A DNA stretch of 64,000 nucleotides, from the NCBI RefSeq assembly GCF_001999325.1, contig NZ_MVAR01000001.1, positions 41,513 through 105,512 of the forward strand, written 5' to 3'. Each line of letters starts with the position of its first letter. Position 1 is the stretch's first letter. Of this stretch, positions 17,312 to 25,560 are shown piece by piece. The stretch is from Thioalkalivibrio versutus. Its GTDB lineage: Bacteria > Pseudomonadota > Gammaproteobacteria > Ectothiorhodospirales > Ectothiorhodospiraceae. The notes under the pieces are model-generated. The model worked only from the letters and a program-made list of their open reading frames with translations. It ran no database searches and was not told the origin of the DNA. A program made the position numbers and the translations under genes.

Positions 17312-18322
17312 TTACGCCGTTGGCCGTCCACCCTTTTGTCCAAGGCGTCCGAAGGCCAGGCCCAGGATGTTCGGCAAGAACAGGACCGCCCCCAGCGGAT
17401 CTCGACGCAGCGTCGCCCTCACCAAAGACCAGTCCAGGGGTTTACGGTGCCTCAGCTGGTGCAAGACGGCCGCGACGAAAGAACGCCGCGAGTCCGCCAG
17501 CTGTCCCCGCACAAATGCCCGCTGCTTCTCATCCAGCCGAATCTCTTCAAGAACCATGCGCGCGAGCGCGATGTAGTTGGATGTCAGGCGAACATAGCCT
17601 TCCGTCTTCCAGCCCGACTTGTCGAAGATATTCACGCCCTCGCCTTCGTCGGCATAAATACGGGGCGAAAATGCTACGCGTCGCAACGACTGCCCCAGTT
17701 GCAGCTTGAAGAACCGGTCCTCGCCCTGCATCAGACCCTCTGGAAACCGGTTCCTGGAAAATCGATCCAGCCGATATGCCATGGCATTCGCACTAATGAT
17801 GCTGCTCCGACGTACCAGGAGATCGAAAAAGTCACCAGCAAACTCGTGAAGTTCGTGCTCCGGATCGATCAGCGGATGGTCCTCGGGATGAATATTGTCT
17901 TCCGGGGAATCCGCCCACTGGAACCGCGTTCTGGAAATCCCTGTTCGTTGCGTATCGCCAATGAACAGGTCGAAGCCCCGGCCGAGCGCGCGAACCGCAT
18001 CTCCCAGAAACGGCCCAATCCACTGGTCATCCGAATCGAGAAATGCCACGAACGGTATGTCGCGAGGCACATGATCCAGACCGGTGTTTCTTGCCGCACC
18101 AGGCCCACCATTTTCCTTGCGGACGATCACGATCTCTCCATCATCCAGGAGGTCCCCGATCTCTTCGTCAGCCGGCAAGGGCGAACCATCGTCAACCACA
18201 ATCACGCATATCGAAAGTCCAGCCCGCCAATCGAGAACCGATTGGACACAACGGCGCAAAAGACCGCGCTCTCGCTGAAAATACGGGATGACCACGGCGA
18301 TCTTCAAAGGACCCTCGGACAA
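17312..18322 (-). CDS. Glycosyltransferase family 2
   Basis: A 336-residue GT-A fold enzyme: AVVIPYFQRERGLLRRCVQS at residues 9-28, VIVVDDGSPLP, then the nucleotide/metal motif VAFLDSDDQWIGPF (DSDD), and the acceptor-side ED in QGEDRFFKLQL. It adds a sugar from a nucleotide donor to the repeat unit at the cytoplasmic face. It is convergent with the 608-residue gene (14-bp gap) and divergent from the pyruvyl transferase. Specificity cannot be inferred. Confidence 0.88.
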   Translation of the reverse strand: MSEGPLKIAVVIPYFQRERGLLRRCVQSVLDWRAGLSICVIVVDDGSPLPADEEIGDLLDDGEIVIVRKENGGPGAARNTGLDHVPRDIPFVAFLDSDDQWIGPFLGDAVRALGRGFDLFIGDTQRTGISRTRFQWADSPEDNIHPEDHPLIDPEHELHEFAGDFFDLLVRRSSIISANAMAYRLDRFSRNRFPEGLMQGEDRFFKLQLGQSLRRVAFSPRIYADEGEGVNIFDKSGWKTEGYVRLTSNYIALARMVLEEIRLDEKQRAFVRGQLADSRRSFVAAVLHQLRHRKPLDWSLVRATLRRDPLGAVLFLPNILGLAFGRLGQKGGRPTA

Positions 18323-18431
18323 GGCGACTACTCCATCATGGGGATCAAGCGGCTAGCACGTGGCGCTCACCGCCATTTCTTACAAACCCAACATCCGGGA
18401 AGCATTCCACCCGATTGTGCTGGAGCCAGAG

Positions 18432-19325
18432 ATGTATCTCTACAGCTATCGTAAACACCCCAACTTTGGGGACGCCCTTAACGACTACCTCTGGCCACGT
18501 TTCATCAATGCGCCACTGGAGACTGAGCCAGGATCCGACGAGGTATTTGTCGGCATTGGCACCTTGCTCAACGAACGCCTGCCCACCTCGGGCACTCTCC
18601 ACATCTTCGGCAGCGGCCTCGGTTATGGAACGGTCCCTGCAGAAGCCATCGCGCGCTGGACGGTCCACTTCGTACGGGGTCCCTTGACCGCCGCCTCCCT
18701 GAACCTTGACCCGAAACTCGCCATCTCTGATCCCGGCATCCTCCTCCACCGCACCGAAGACCTCAACCGAAAAAAGGATATCGACTGCGCCTTCATGCCG
18801 CATCACGCCCTTTTCTCCGAACGAATGCGCCAGCTTTGCGAGCAGGCCGGCGTTCATTTCATTCATCCGGAAGCCCCTTGCGACAGCGTCATCGACCAGA
18901 TCGGACGGTCCCGCAAGCTCATCTGCTCCGCCATGCACGGCGCGATCACCGCCGAAGCACTCCGTGTTCCCTGGCTACCCGTAATTACGAACCGCCAAAT
19001 GTTACTGAGCAAGTGGCATGACTGGTCAGCCAGCATTGAGACTGAAGTCCAATTCCACAAGCTTCCGACAATATGGTCTCGCACCCACCGGTCACCCCAT
19101 GGCTGGGTCCTTGCGAGATTCAAGGGAAACACCTTTTCCCGCAAACTGAAACAACTCTCACGGAAAGGTAATTTCCAATTAGGGGCCGAACGCATTCTTC
19201 AGGATCGCCTCCAGCGAATAGAGAACAAGATCCACGACTTCAACTCACACATATGCAGCCAAGTCGACAGCGCCAACCAACCCACGAAAGGCGCCTCGAA
19301 ATTAAAGGCCGATTGGACTAAATAG
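18432..19325 (+). CDS. Polysaccharide pyruvyl transferase family protein
   Basis: About 297 residues from ATG 18432 (GGAG at 18422-18425), opening with YRKHPNFGDALNDYLW, the typical N-terminal motif of the CsaB/pyruvyl-transferase family. It continues with GSGLGYG, FVRGPLTA and AISDPGILL, and the late CSAMHGAITAEALRVPWLPV (the SxRxH-like region). The enzyme class adds pyruvate ketals from PEP onto sugars, giving acidic groups. A longer GTG ORF starts at 18360 but has no ribosome-binding signal. The gene is visibly less G+C-rich than the flanking core genes. The C-terminal ~60 residues are polar and not conserved-looking. Confidence 0.78.
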   Translation: MYLYSYRKHPNFGDALNDYLWPRFINAPLETEPGSDEVFVGIGTLLNERLPTSGTLHIFGSGLGYGTVPAEAIARWTVHFVRGPLTAASLNLDPKLAISDPGILLHRTEDLNRKKDIDCAFMPHHALFSERMRQLCEQAGVHFIHPEAPCDSVIDQIGRSRKLICSAMHGAITAEALRVPWLPVITNRQMLLSKWHDWSASIETEVQFHKLPTIWSRTHRSPHGWVLARFKGNTFSRKLKQLSRKGNFQLGAERILQDRLQRIENKIHDFNSHICSQVDSANQPTKGASKLKADWTK

Positions 19326-19482
19326 CCCATACACCAAAGTCACTTAACCAAATCGACAAACACCAGGTGTTCGCATGACAGGAAACACAATACACCCGGC
19401 CGAGACCGACACGCTGCGCAAGCGAAAACAGAACAATGTCGGTTTCGACTGATATTCAATATCACCCATGGGGACGACTGCC

Positions 19483-20682
19483 ATGACCATCTACGTCGAA
19501 CGAACGGAGCAACGCGAAGAAGATGGCTGGGCCATTTTCGAAACAGCAGTCCACCATCCACGACTGCCGAACAGCCTTTACTTCCGTACGCTCAGCCGTT
19601 ATTCCGACCACATATCCGCAGAATCCGACGCGCCCGCGCTAGCTCTCCTTATCCCCGCCATGGCTTTAGGTGAGGACATACACCTATCCACAACCGTTTC
19701 CGAGAAACTTCTCCGGAACCTTAACGGCCCAGTTCAGACGATCCTCCTCGCTATTGCGCCGCACCTCACACATGTAAAAGTAATAGCCAAACCCGAACCA
19801 CGCCCTCCTCACCATGGAGACGGGCTTGTAGCGACTGGCTTTTCTTCCGGGGTCGACTCCTTCTGCACTTTAACGCAATACCGGCCCGACAATGCGCCGC
19901 AAGGTTTCGGGCTCTCTTTCTTAACATACAACAACGTAGGATCGCAGAGGCTCTCTAATTCTAAAGAGTTCATCGAACGATACGAGCGCCTAAATGAAAA
20001 AGCATCCAAAGAGGGGTTCGCGCTTGTTCCGATCGACTCGAACATGGACGACTTCTTCCACAAATATAAAGACATTGATTTTGCGCAGACGCACTCCGTT
20101 CGAAACAGCGCGACAGCACTTCTCCTTCAAAAGCGAACCGGTCGATTTTTGTACTCTTCAGCCTATCCGTATTCGTCTACATTTGTGGGTAAAACGTGCT
20201 TTATCGCGCACGCAGACCCGGTCTTGTTGCCCCTTCTTGGGACTGAAGCCATGGAGATCCTACCCGTTGGGGGCGAGCTTAACCGGGTTCAGAAAACGAT
20301 GACCCTAGAAGCGAATTCGACCGCGCAAAAGGGCTTGGACGTATGCGTAACCAATGAAAAGGGGGAGAACTGCTCGCGCTGCGAAAAATGCCTGAGAACA
20401 CTTTTGTGCCTAGAAATCACAGGCAACCTACAAAAATTCAGCGAATCCTTCGATCTCAATGTTTATGAAAAAGAGCGAATTCGATACATTGCCGGAACCA
20501 TTCGAGGACGTAGGACATACGACAAAGAATTACAAGAGGCGATGAAACTATACCGGTTTCGGGGACCCCTGAGGGCGCAAATCATAGCCAGCGCCAGGAT
20601 TCCAGAGATGCAATACAAGGTTCGGCAGCTACGAAAGGTTGTCCGGAACACGATGCGGGCCGCCCGAGGGAAATGGGGGTAG
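19483..20682 (+). CDS. PP-loop-like (N-type ATP pyrophosphatase) protein of unknown function
   Basis: 399 residues, lower G+C than neighbours. The centre has VATGFSSGVDSFCTL, very like the SGGxDS PP-loop of ATP-pyrophosphatases (here SSGVDS). Towards the C-terminus there is a tight cysteine motif, ENCSRCEKCLRTLLC, reminiscent of metal-binding in QueC-like and related PP-loop enzymes. The N-terminal ~110 residues are a separate beta-rich domain. PP-loop enzymes adenylate a carboxylate or amide before amidation or thiolation; in polysaccharide loci, sugar amidotransferases such as WbpG use this fold, but I see no close match. ATG 19483 is chosen over 19468 for its purine-rich leader. Confidence 0.6.
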   Translation: MTIYVERTEQREEDGWAIFETAVHHPRLPNSLYFRTLSRYSDHISAESDAPALALLIPAMALGEDIHLSTTVSEKLLRNLNGPVQTILLAIAPHLTHVKVIAKPEPRPPHHGDGLVATGFSSGVDSFCTLTQYRPDNAPQGFGLSFLTYNNVGSQRLSNSKEFIERYERLNEKASKEGFALVPIDSNMDDFFHKYKDIDFAQTHSVRNSATALLLQKRTGRFLYSSAYPYSSTFVGKTCFIAHADPVLLPLLGTEAMEILPVGGELNRVQKTMTLEANSTAQKGLDVCVTNEKGENCSRCEKCLRTLLCLEITGNLQKFSESFDLNVYEKERIRYIAGTIRGRRTYDKELQEAMKLYRFRGPLRAQIIASARIPEMQYKVRQLRKVVRNTMRAARGKWG

Positions 20683-20730
20683 CAAGGGGGCATAAAGGCG
20701 GCCTCCAAACATAGCTTTGGAATAAAGCGC

Positions 20731-20786
20731 GCGTGGGCCATTGCGGACGTGTACGGAAATCCTGCGTCCGGGACCGGCCCCCACGC
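20731..20786. terminator. Imperfect inverted repeat between convergent genes
   Basis: The arms GCGTGGGCC...CGGACG (20731-20749) and CGTCCG...GGCCCCCACGC (20765-20786) can pair with small bulges. It lies between the convergent genes ending at 20682 (+) and 20824 (-), where a bidirectional terminator is expected. There is no T-run, so an intrinsic terminator is not proven. Confidence 0.35.
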
Positions 20787-20823
20787 CACTGCAGCAGTCA
20801 ATATGCAACGGCTAGATAGGTCG

Positions 20824-21828
20824 CTATCGGGAGCGCACATGCCCCCTTAGAAGTCGCCAGTAAGAGTTCCGGACCCGGATAGTCCAATCCTGGAATCGGC
20901 CCGAATCGGTGGACATTCGTCGGGAGAGTTTGCTCGTCCCCTGCCAAGCTTCAAATCGCGGACCCACCTCACGTTCGATCAGGCTGACCCACCGGTCGAC
21001 AGTGTTGGCACGGGACCCTGTACTGGAGACCGACGTGGCCGCAGCACGGATGACGTCAGCTCCCCATTCGGGGTCTCTCTGCAGGCGGCCAAGGTATCGC
21101 GACAAATCCTGCTCATTAGCGCACCGCAGGAAGTCCCGTCCGTCTGTTCCCAGTTGAGTATAGGCCGAGTCACAACCACCAAGAAAAACGGATCCGGCTA
21201 GCCATGCATTGAACATCTTCGTTGGCGGTTTCTCGTCGTGTTTCTTGCAGGAAAAATCACGCACACCCACGGCCACATCGATATCGTGATAGTCAGTCCA
21301 CTCGGGGGCCGCCTTCAAACGGAATTCCATTCCGTACAGCGCACAAATACGCTCCCACCACTCTCGGTCGCGACAAAGGTTACGTTCAAGCCCGAAGAAA
21401 CCAACGGTGCGAAAGTCGGTTCTGGAAGCATCGCGCCTGACCAGGCCTGGCTGGGGCCAGTGGGGGACCCAGAATGCACGACGGGATGTTTGCCGCTGAT
21501 TCTGGACAATCGAAAGGTTCGCCCATCGAGGGCGCAGTTGATCGGCATCAAGGCTGACCTTGAAAATCTCGGGGCTCACAGGGCGCCGCCGGATATCCGC
21601 CGCGAGCCCGAAGTTGATCGCACCGGGGTGAAAGTCCTCGCCCGTGCTGACGTCCAGTCCAGAATTGCGGAGTTCTAACGCCGTCTGACCAATCCAGGCC
21701 CAGCTGCTGGTGTGGAAAAGACCGGGACAGTCATCAAGGGGCACACCGACGAACGAATCGACGAACTCGCGAACGGCTGCAGGAGCCAGGAAATGCAGGG
21801 GGTAACGATGACCAGTTGCGGCGGGCAT
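20824..21828 (-). CDS. Putative GT-B-like glycosyltransferase
   Basis: A 334-residue protein. The best clue is the C-terminal segment KPPTKMFNAWLAGSVFLGG followed by AYTQLG, which resembles the donor-binding half of GT-B glycosyltransferases that use a K..NAW.AG.P pattern. TVGFFGLERNLCRDREWWE would begin the C-terminal Rossmann domain. The start ATG 21828 is 4 bp after the stop of the upstream gene (21833), so the two are probably coupled. G+C is lower than the core locus. The family is not firmly recognised. Confidence 0.5.
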   Translation of the reverse strand: MPAATGHRYPLHFLAPAAVREFVDSFVGVPLDDCPGLFHTSSWAWIGQTALELRNSGLDVSTGEDFHPGAINFGLAADIRRRPVSPEIFKVSLDADQLRPRWANLSIVQNQRQTSRRAFWVPHWPQPGLVRRDASRTDFRTVGFFGLERNLCRDREWWERICALYGMEFRLKAAPEWTDYHDIDVAVGVRDFSCKKHDEKPPTKMFNAWLAGSVFLGGCDSAYTQLGTDGRDFLRCANEQDLSRYLGRLQRDPEWGADVIRAAATSVSSTGSRANTVDRWVSLIEREVGPRFEAWQGTSKLSRRMSTDSGRFQDWTIRVRNSYWRLLRGHVRSR

Positions 21829-21832
21829 GGGT

Positions 21833-22744
21833 TCAGTCACTGCTGCCCGGGGGGCCAAGAAAGTGCGAAAGCCCGAGCTGCGCACAGACTTCCCGCAAAT
21901 CGTAGTTGGAAGGGAGGTCCTTGCTCAGGTCGCGTCGAGCATCCGTCGGCGAAGTTTTCCGATAATGTGGGTTTCCGATTCGGGTGCAATGCCCTTCATG
22001 CAAGGGCCGGGGGTTGACCGCAACGACATCGCCGCCCGCCTGTTCGTCCCACATAAGGATGCCCACGCCATGGTCCTTCATGTATTTTTTGCGACTGGTC
22101 GCTTGCGGACCCGTTGGTGCGTTGGGGTGGGCCATTGGATGCCGCCACCACCCACAGCCCGCGTTGAACTGATCCAGACTGGCTTGCCTGGTTGTACAAC
22201 CGATTAGCTCCCAGTAACGACCGTAATGGCCTCTGAGTCTGCGCAGCCATCCAAGCCTCATGTCTACCGCTGCTGTCTGGCCGTCCCGGAGGGACTTGAA
22301 GCGATCGGACAGACGACGAAACAGAGGCTCGCGGACCAACAGATCGGAGTGCCAGAAAGCGAGACGCGGGGCAAAGAGCCAGGCGAACTCGATTGGGAAC
22401 ATCATCGACATGGCGGGCAGATCGAGGCCCTCGTTGAAATCGACCAACCGGGCACCCTCGATTAGTGGTGGCGGCCCGATCCGGGGGTCGAATCCGACAA
22501 TCGGAGTCCAGCCCGCAGATGCCACCATCCTCTGCTGGACCAAACACCAGTCACTCTGGACATTCCAGCAGAGCCAGGGGAGATCAATTCCGGTCAGGGC
22601 ATCCGCCCATTTTCCGGAGGCGAGAGCCTGTGCCTGCTCCGCCTGCTCGCCAGAGATCCAATGCCAGCTCCCCTTCCCAACATAAAAGGGACGGAGCGCT
22701 TCTTCCTCTGCCTCTTTGGCATCCTCGACTGCTGCTCTAGACAA
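21833..22744 (-). CDS. Hypothetical protein, co-transcribed with the GT-B-like gene
   Basis: 303 residues from TTG 22744, which overlaps the stop of the upstream ORF by 8 bp. It is soluble, tryptophan-rich and acidic at the start (VEDAKEAEEEALRPFYVGKG). Internal segments FAWLFAPRLAFWHSDLLVRE and GCGWWRHPMAHPNAP are distinctive but not assigned. The H-S-D within FWHSDLL could be a GT-A-type metal site, but this is a guess. The context between probable glycosyltransferases suggests a glycan-related role. Confidence 0.5.
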   Translation of the reverse strand: MSRAAVEDAKEAEEEALRPFYVGKGSWHWISGEQAEQAQALASGKWADALTGIDLPWLCWNVQSDWCLVQQRMVASAGWTPIVGFDPRIGPPPLIEGARLVDFNEGLDLPAMSMMFPIEFAWLFAPRLAFWHSDLLVREPLFRRLSDRFKSLRDGQTAAVDMRLGWLRRLRGHYGRYWELIGCTTRQASLDQFNAGCGWWRHPMAHPNAPTGPQATSRKKYMKDHGVGILMWDEQAGGDVVAVNPRPLHEGHCTRIGNPHYRKTSPTDARRDLSKDLPSNYDLREVCAQLGLSHFLGPPGSSD

Positions 22745-23171
22745 TGGCTGGCTCCCCCTGATAGGTCAGGTGGCCGGCATAGAGAGTAATCCACCAAAGG
22801 TATCTAGGTTGCCTAGCGCACACGCTTTCCCGAATGCGGGATAACGACAAGCCATCCAGGGAAGAGGTGAAAGCTTCTGAACGCAGGTTGAGCATCATTC
22901 GAAGCCCCGGGGAGACGCTAACCAAATCGGATGTTTGCGCAAGATGCCATTTGGCCTGGCCCTCGGAACGGCGCACCACCATGGTTACCTCTGGAGGTGC
23001 GAGGGTGTGGCGATCAAAACGAGCATCCCGTTCACCATCTAGACCAAGGGCCTTAGGCCGATGGTCTAGATGGTCTAGATGGTCTAGATGGTGCGGAGTT
23101 TGCAGACCCCAGTCAGTGCGAAAGCGCACATAACCTACACTCGGTTGGTTTATGCCTCCGGCGCAAAACAC
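22737..23171 (-). CDS. Small hypothetical protein containing an HLD tandem repeat
   Basis: 144 codons from GTG 23171. The C-terminal half (WHLAQTSDLVSVSPGLRMML; ARQPRYLWWITLYAGHL) reads like genuine protein, and its stop overlaps the TTG start of the next gene, which favours translation. The N-terminal half contains an H-L-D repeat encoded by a 9-bp tandem repeat. It may be the 3' remnant of a longer gene. Coding status is uncertain. Confidence 0.35.
   Translation of the reverse strand: MFCAGGINQPSVGYVRFRTDWGLQTPHHLDHLDHLDHRPKALGLDGERDARFDRHTLAPPEVTMVVRRSEGQAKWHLAQTSDLVSVSPGLRMMLNLRSEAFTSSLDGLSLSRIRESVCARQPRYLWWITLYAGHLTYQGEPAIV
23035..23092. repeat. 9-bp tandem repeat that also forms a perfect inverted repeat
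   Basis: The unit ATGGTCTAG occurs three times plus a partial fourth copy (23061-23092). The arm CCATCTAGACCA at 23035-23046 is the exact reverse complement of TGGTCTAGATGG at 23062-23073, so the tandem array can pair in alternative registers with the upstream arm. The unit length is a multiple of three, so copy-number change would keep the frame of the overlapping ORF. Confidence 0.85.
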
Positions 23172-23495
23172 CCAGCGGTTTCTACCCCGGTCAATCGAAT
23201 CGAGCGGTGTTCGATCTGGACCTCGCAGTAATGCAGCCCTCAGGGAGGCGCTGGTTCACGCTTCCGCACTCGAGTTCGCGCTCCGCCGAAGCGTTAGTAG
23301 AAGGAGATTGAGGCCATTACGGCCTGTTTTAATCCCTGTTTTCGCCATTTTCGGCTGTTACCGGGGATTCAATGCGGCCCAAAAGGGAAACGCCGCCTGG
23401 CACCAGATCGGCGGGTAGCCATGCCAGGCAGGAAGGAAGGAAGGATTCTCAGTCGGTGTTTCCCCAGATGCCGCTCTACAAGCCTCAGGGAACCA
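23172..23495. other. Intergenic region upstream of the variable block
   Basis: 324 bp between the small hypothetical gene and the 3' end of the ABC transporter gene, both read on the minus strand. It contains a GGAA-rich run (GGAAGGAAGGAAGG near 23430-23445), a short GGCC-ATTAC-GGCC hairpin near 23312-23324 and an A/T-richer patch around 23325-23350. No convincing ORF, RNA gene or promoter is seen. Confidence 0.4.
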
Positions 23496-25298
23496 TCAGG
23501 CCAACCCCGATGCCAGTTTCTGGAATTCCTTGCTTTGCGAATTCAGACAGTCCCATGCGCCTTCGGCCGAGACCGCCCCCTTGTCCAACAGGTAAATCGT
23601 GTCGCAATTACGCACCGTGGTCAGGCGATGGGCGACCAAGAGGATGGTCTTGTTGCCGGAGAGGTTCTGAATCGCATCCATCACGGCGCGCTCGGTGGCG
23701 TTATCCAGGGCGCTCGTCGCTTCGTCGAAGAAAAGCACATCGGGATCACGGTACAGGGCCCTGGCAATGCCGATCCTTTGACGTTGCCCGCCGGAGAGTC
23801 GTGTACCGCGTTCGCCGATGACGGTGGCGTACCCGTGAGGCAATTCCTGGGTTACAAAATCGTGCAGGTTGGCGAGGCGAGCCGCTTTCTCGACCGCCGC
23901 CTGGTCGATCTGTTCTTCGGGAACACCCAGGGCGATATTCGCGGCCACACTCTGGTCAGCGAGAAAGATGTGTTGCGGGACGTAGCCCAGGGCTGCCTGC
24001 CAGCGACGGATATTGGCTCGTGTCAGGGGTTCGCCATCGATCAGGATAGTGCCCTGCTCGGGTTCCAACAGGCCCAGCAACACATCGACCAGGGTGCTCT
24101 TTCCGGCACCGGACGAGCCCACGAATCCGACCGTGGTTCTGGCGCGAATCTCCAGAGAGATGTCTTTCAGGGCAGGGTGCTCGTGTTCGGGATACCGATA
24201 GGTGAGACCTTGCACCTTGATGGACCGAGTCGGAGCCAGCGGAGCGAGTCGATCGTTGCGCGAAATGGGAGGCGTACTGTCAGAGAACTGGCCAAGGTCC
24301 CGAAGAACGCTGTCGACCGCGGCCGCATTGAAACGCAGCGAGGCGACCTGCTGGAAGATCTTCTGAAACGCCGGGATCAACTGGCGTCCGGCCAGCGCGT
24401 ACAGGCCGATCAGGGGCAAGGCCTGAGCCAGCCCACCGTCCCCCGCCATCAGATAGAGCACCAGGACGAGAACCCCGCCGAATGCAATCGCCTCGATCGC
24501 GTATTGCGGGAGGCTCTGCAGCAGGACCGCATTCGCCTGGTGACTCGCAAACCGCTTGGATGGCTTCCGGTACCGCTCCAGGTAATCACGCTCCCGCCCC
24601 AAAAGACGGATCTCCTTGGCACCGGCAAAGGCCTCGGCCGCGGCCGTGAAACGCTCGCGATTGGCCTCCACGCGGTCCAGGCCGATGCGGTTCAGCCACG
24701 TCCGCGACGCCACATAAATGACCGCATAGATGCCACCGAGGCCAGCCGCTGCGATCAAGGCCAGCCAGGGCTGCACCACAACCAGAAGTGCGATGATGAA
24801 GGCCGCGAGTAACAGCTGGCTCGCGAGCTTCAGCGCGGGCATCAGCGCGCCATTGATCGCCTGGGTGGTTTCCTGCAGTACCGTTTTGGCCAGATCACCG
24901 GAGTTTCGATTAAGGAAGAAGGTGAACGGGCGGCTGAGGTAGTCCCCCATCAGGCGCCGGGAGAGCTCGTACTGCTGCATGTGGGTGAACCGCGTGATGG
25001 CCCACTGGTTGAATGCCTGGAGCGCGGTACCGGTCATGAACAGAACAAAGGCCGCAAGACCCAGGAAGTACAGGAAGCGGCTGGTCGATTCGAAGCCAAG
25101 CCATTCGTAGGCAAAGCGCAGCATCTCGTTGTCGTGGACCATGCCCGGATCGGAGAGAACCGCCAGAAACGGCATGACCGAGGCGATGCCGGCGGTCTGC
25201 ATGAACGCCGTGGCAATCATCAGGATCAGCAGCAAGACGACCTTGCCGCGATCGCGGGGGTCGAGCAGGGCATTCAGCTTGTGCAGAGTTTGCAGCAT
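23496..25298 (-). CDS. ABC transporter, fused permease and ATPase (MsbA/PglK-like exporter or flippase)
   Basis: A 600-residue half-transporter. The N-terminal ~320 residues carry six hydrophobic helices. The nucleotide-binding domain has Walker A GSSGAGKST, Q-loop YVPQHIF, signature LSGGQRQR, Walker B VLFFDEATSALD and switch histidine LLVAHRL. This architecture exports lipid-linked oligosaccharides (PglK, MsbA) or peptides, and as no Wzx is present it is a candidate flippase. ATG 25298 is chosen, as the residues upstream are not family-like. The gene is divergent from the adenylation enzyme across 262 bp. Confidence 0.88.
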   Translation of the reverse strand: MLQTLHKLNALLDPRDRGKVVLLLILMIATAFMQTAGIASVMPFLAVLSDPGMVHDNEMLRFAYEWLGFESTSRFLYFLGLAAFVLFMTGTALQAFNQWAITRFTHMQQYELSRRLMGDYLSRPFTFFLNRNSGDLAKTVLQETTQAINGALMPALKLASQLLLAAFIIALLVVVQPWLALIAAAGLGGIYAVIYVASRTWLNRIGLDRVEANRERFTAAAEAFAGAKEIRLLGRERDYLERYRKPSKRFASHQANAVLLQSLPQYAIEAIAFGGVLVLVLYLMAGDGGLAQALPLIGLYALAGRQLIPAFQKIFQQVASLRFNAAAVDSVLRDLGQFSDSTPPISRNDRLAPLAPTRSIKVQGLTYRYPEHEHPALKDISLEIRARTTVGFVGSSGAGKSTLVDVLLGLLEPEQGTILIDGEPLTRANIRRWQAALGYVPQHIFLADQSVAANIALGVPEEQIDQAAVEKAARLANLHDFVTQELPHGYATVIGERGTRLSGGQRQRIGIARALYRDPDVLFFDEATSALDNATERAVMDAIQNLSGNKTILLVAHRLTTVRNCDTIYLLDKGAVSAEGAWDCLNSQSKEFQKLASGLA

Positions 25299-25560
25299 GG
25301 TTTCGCCGAACCGGGATCCTTCGCACGAGGGGCCTTGTCGCAGCCCCGTAGACAACCGCCATCAGGCGGCCGTTAGCCAGGCCTGGCGGCCGGCTTCTCG
25401 TCTGGATTGTACGAGATGGGGCGTTCGCGGATGCTGCGCTGAAGGCACCGTGGACGTGCCTGGGTACGACTGGCCAGATGGGCCGCCAGTCCGGGCCGAC
25501 CCAAAAACCCCCGGAAGCCGCAGCAGTAAAGGGTTCCCGAGGAGAGCGAGGACTGCATCC

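Noticed and set aside
23020..23450. Repeats near 23 kb as a CRISPR array
   Set aside because: The units are 9 bp with no spacers, and no cas genes are nearby.
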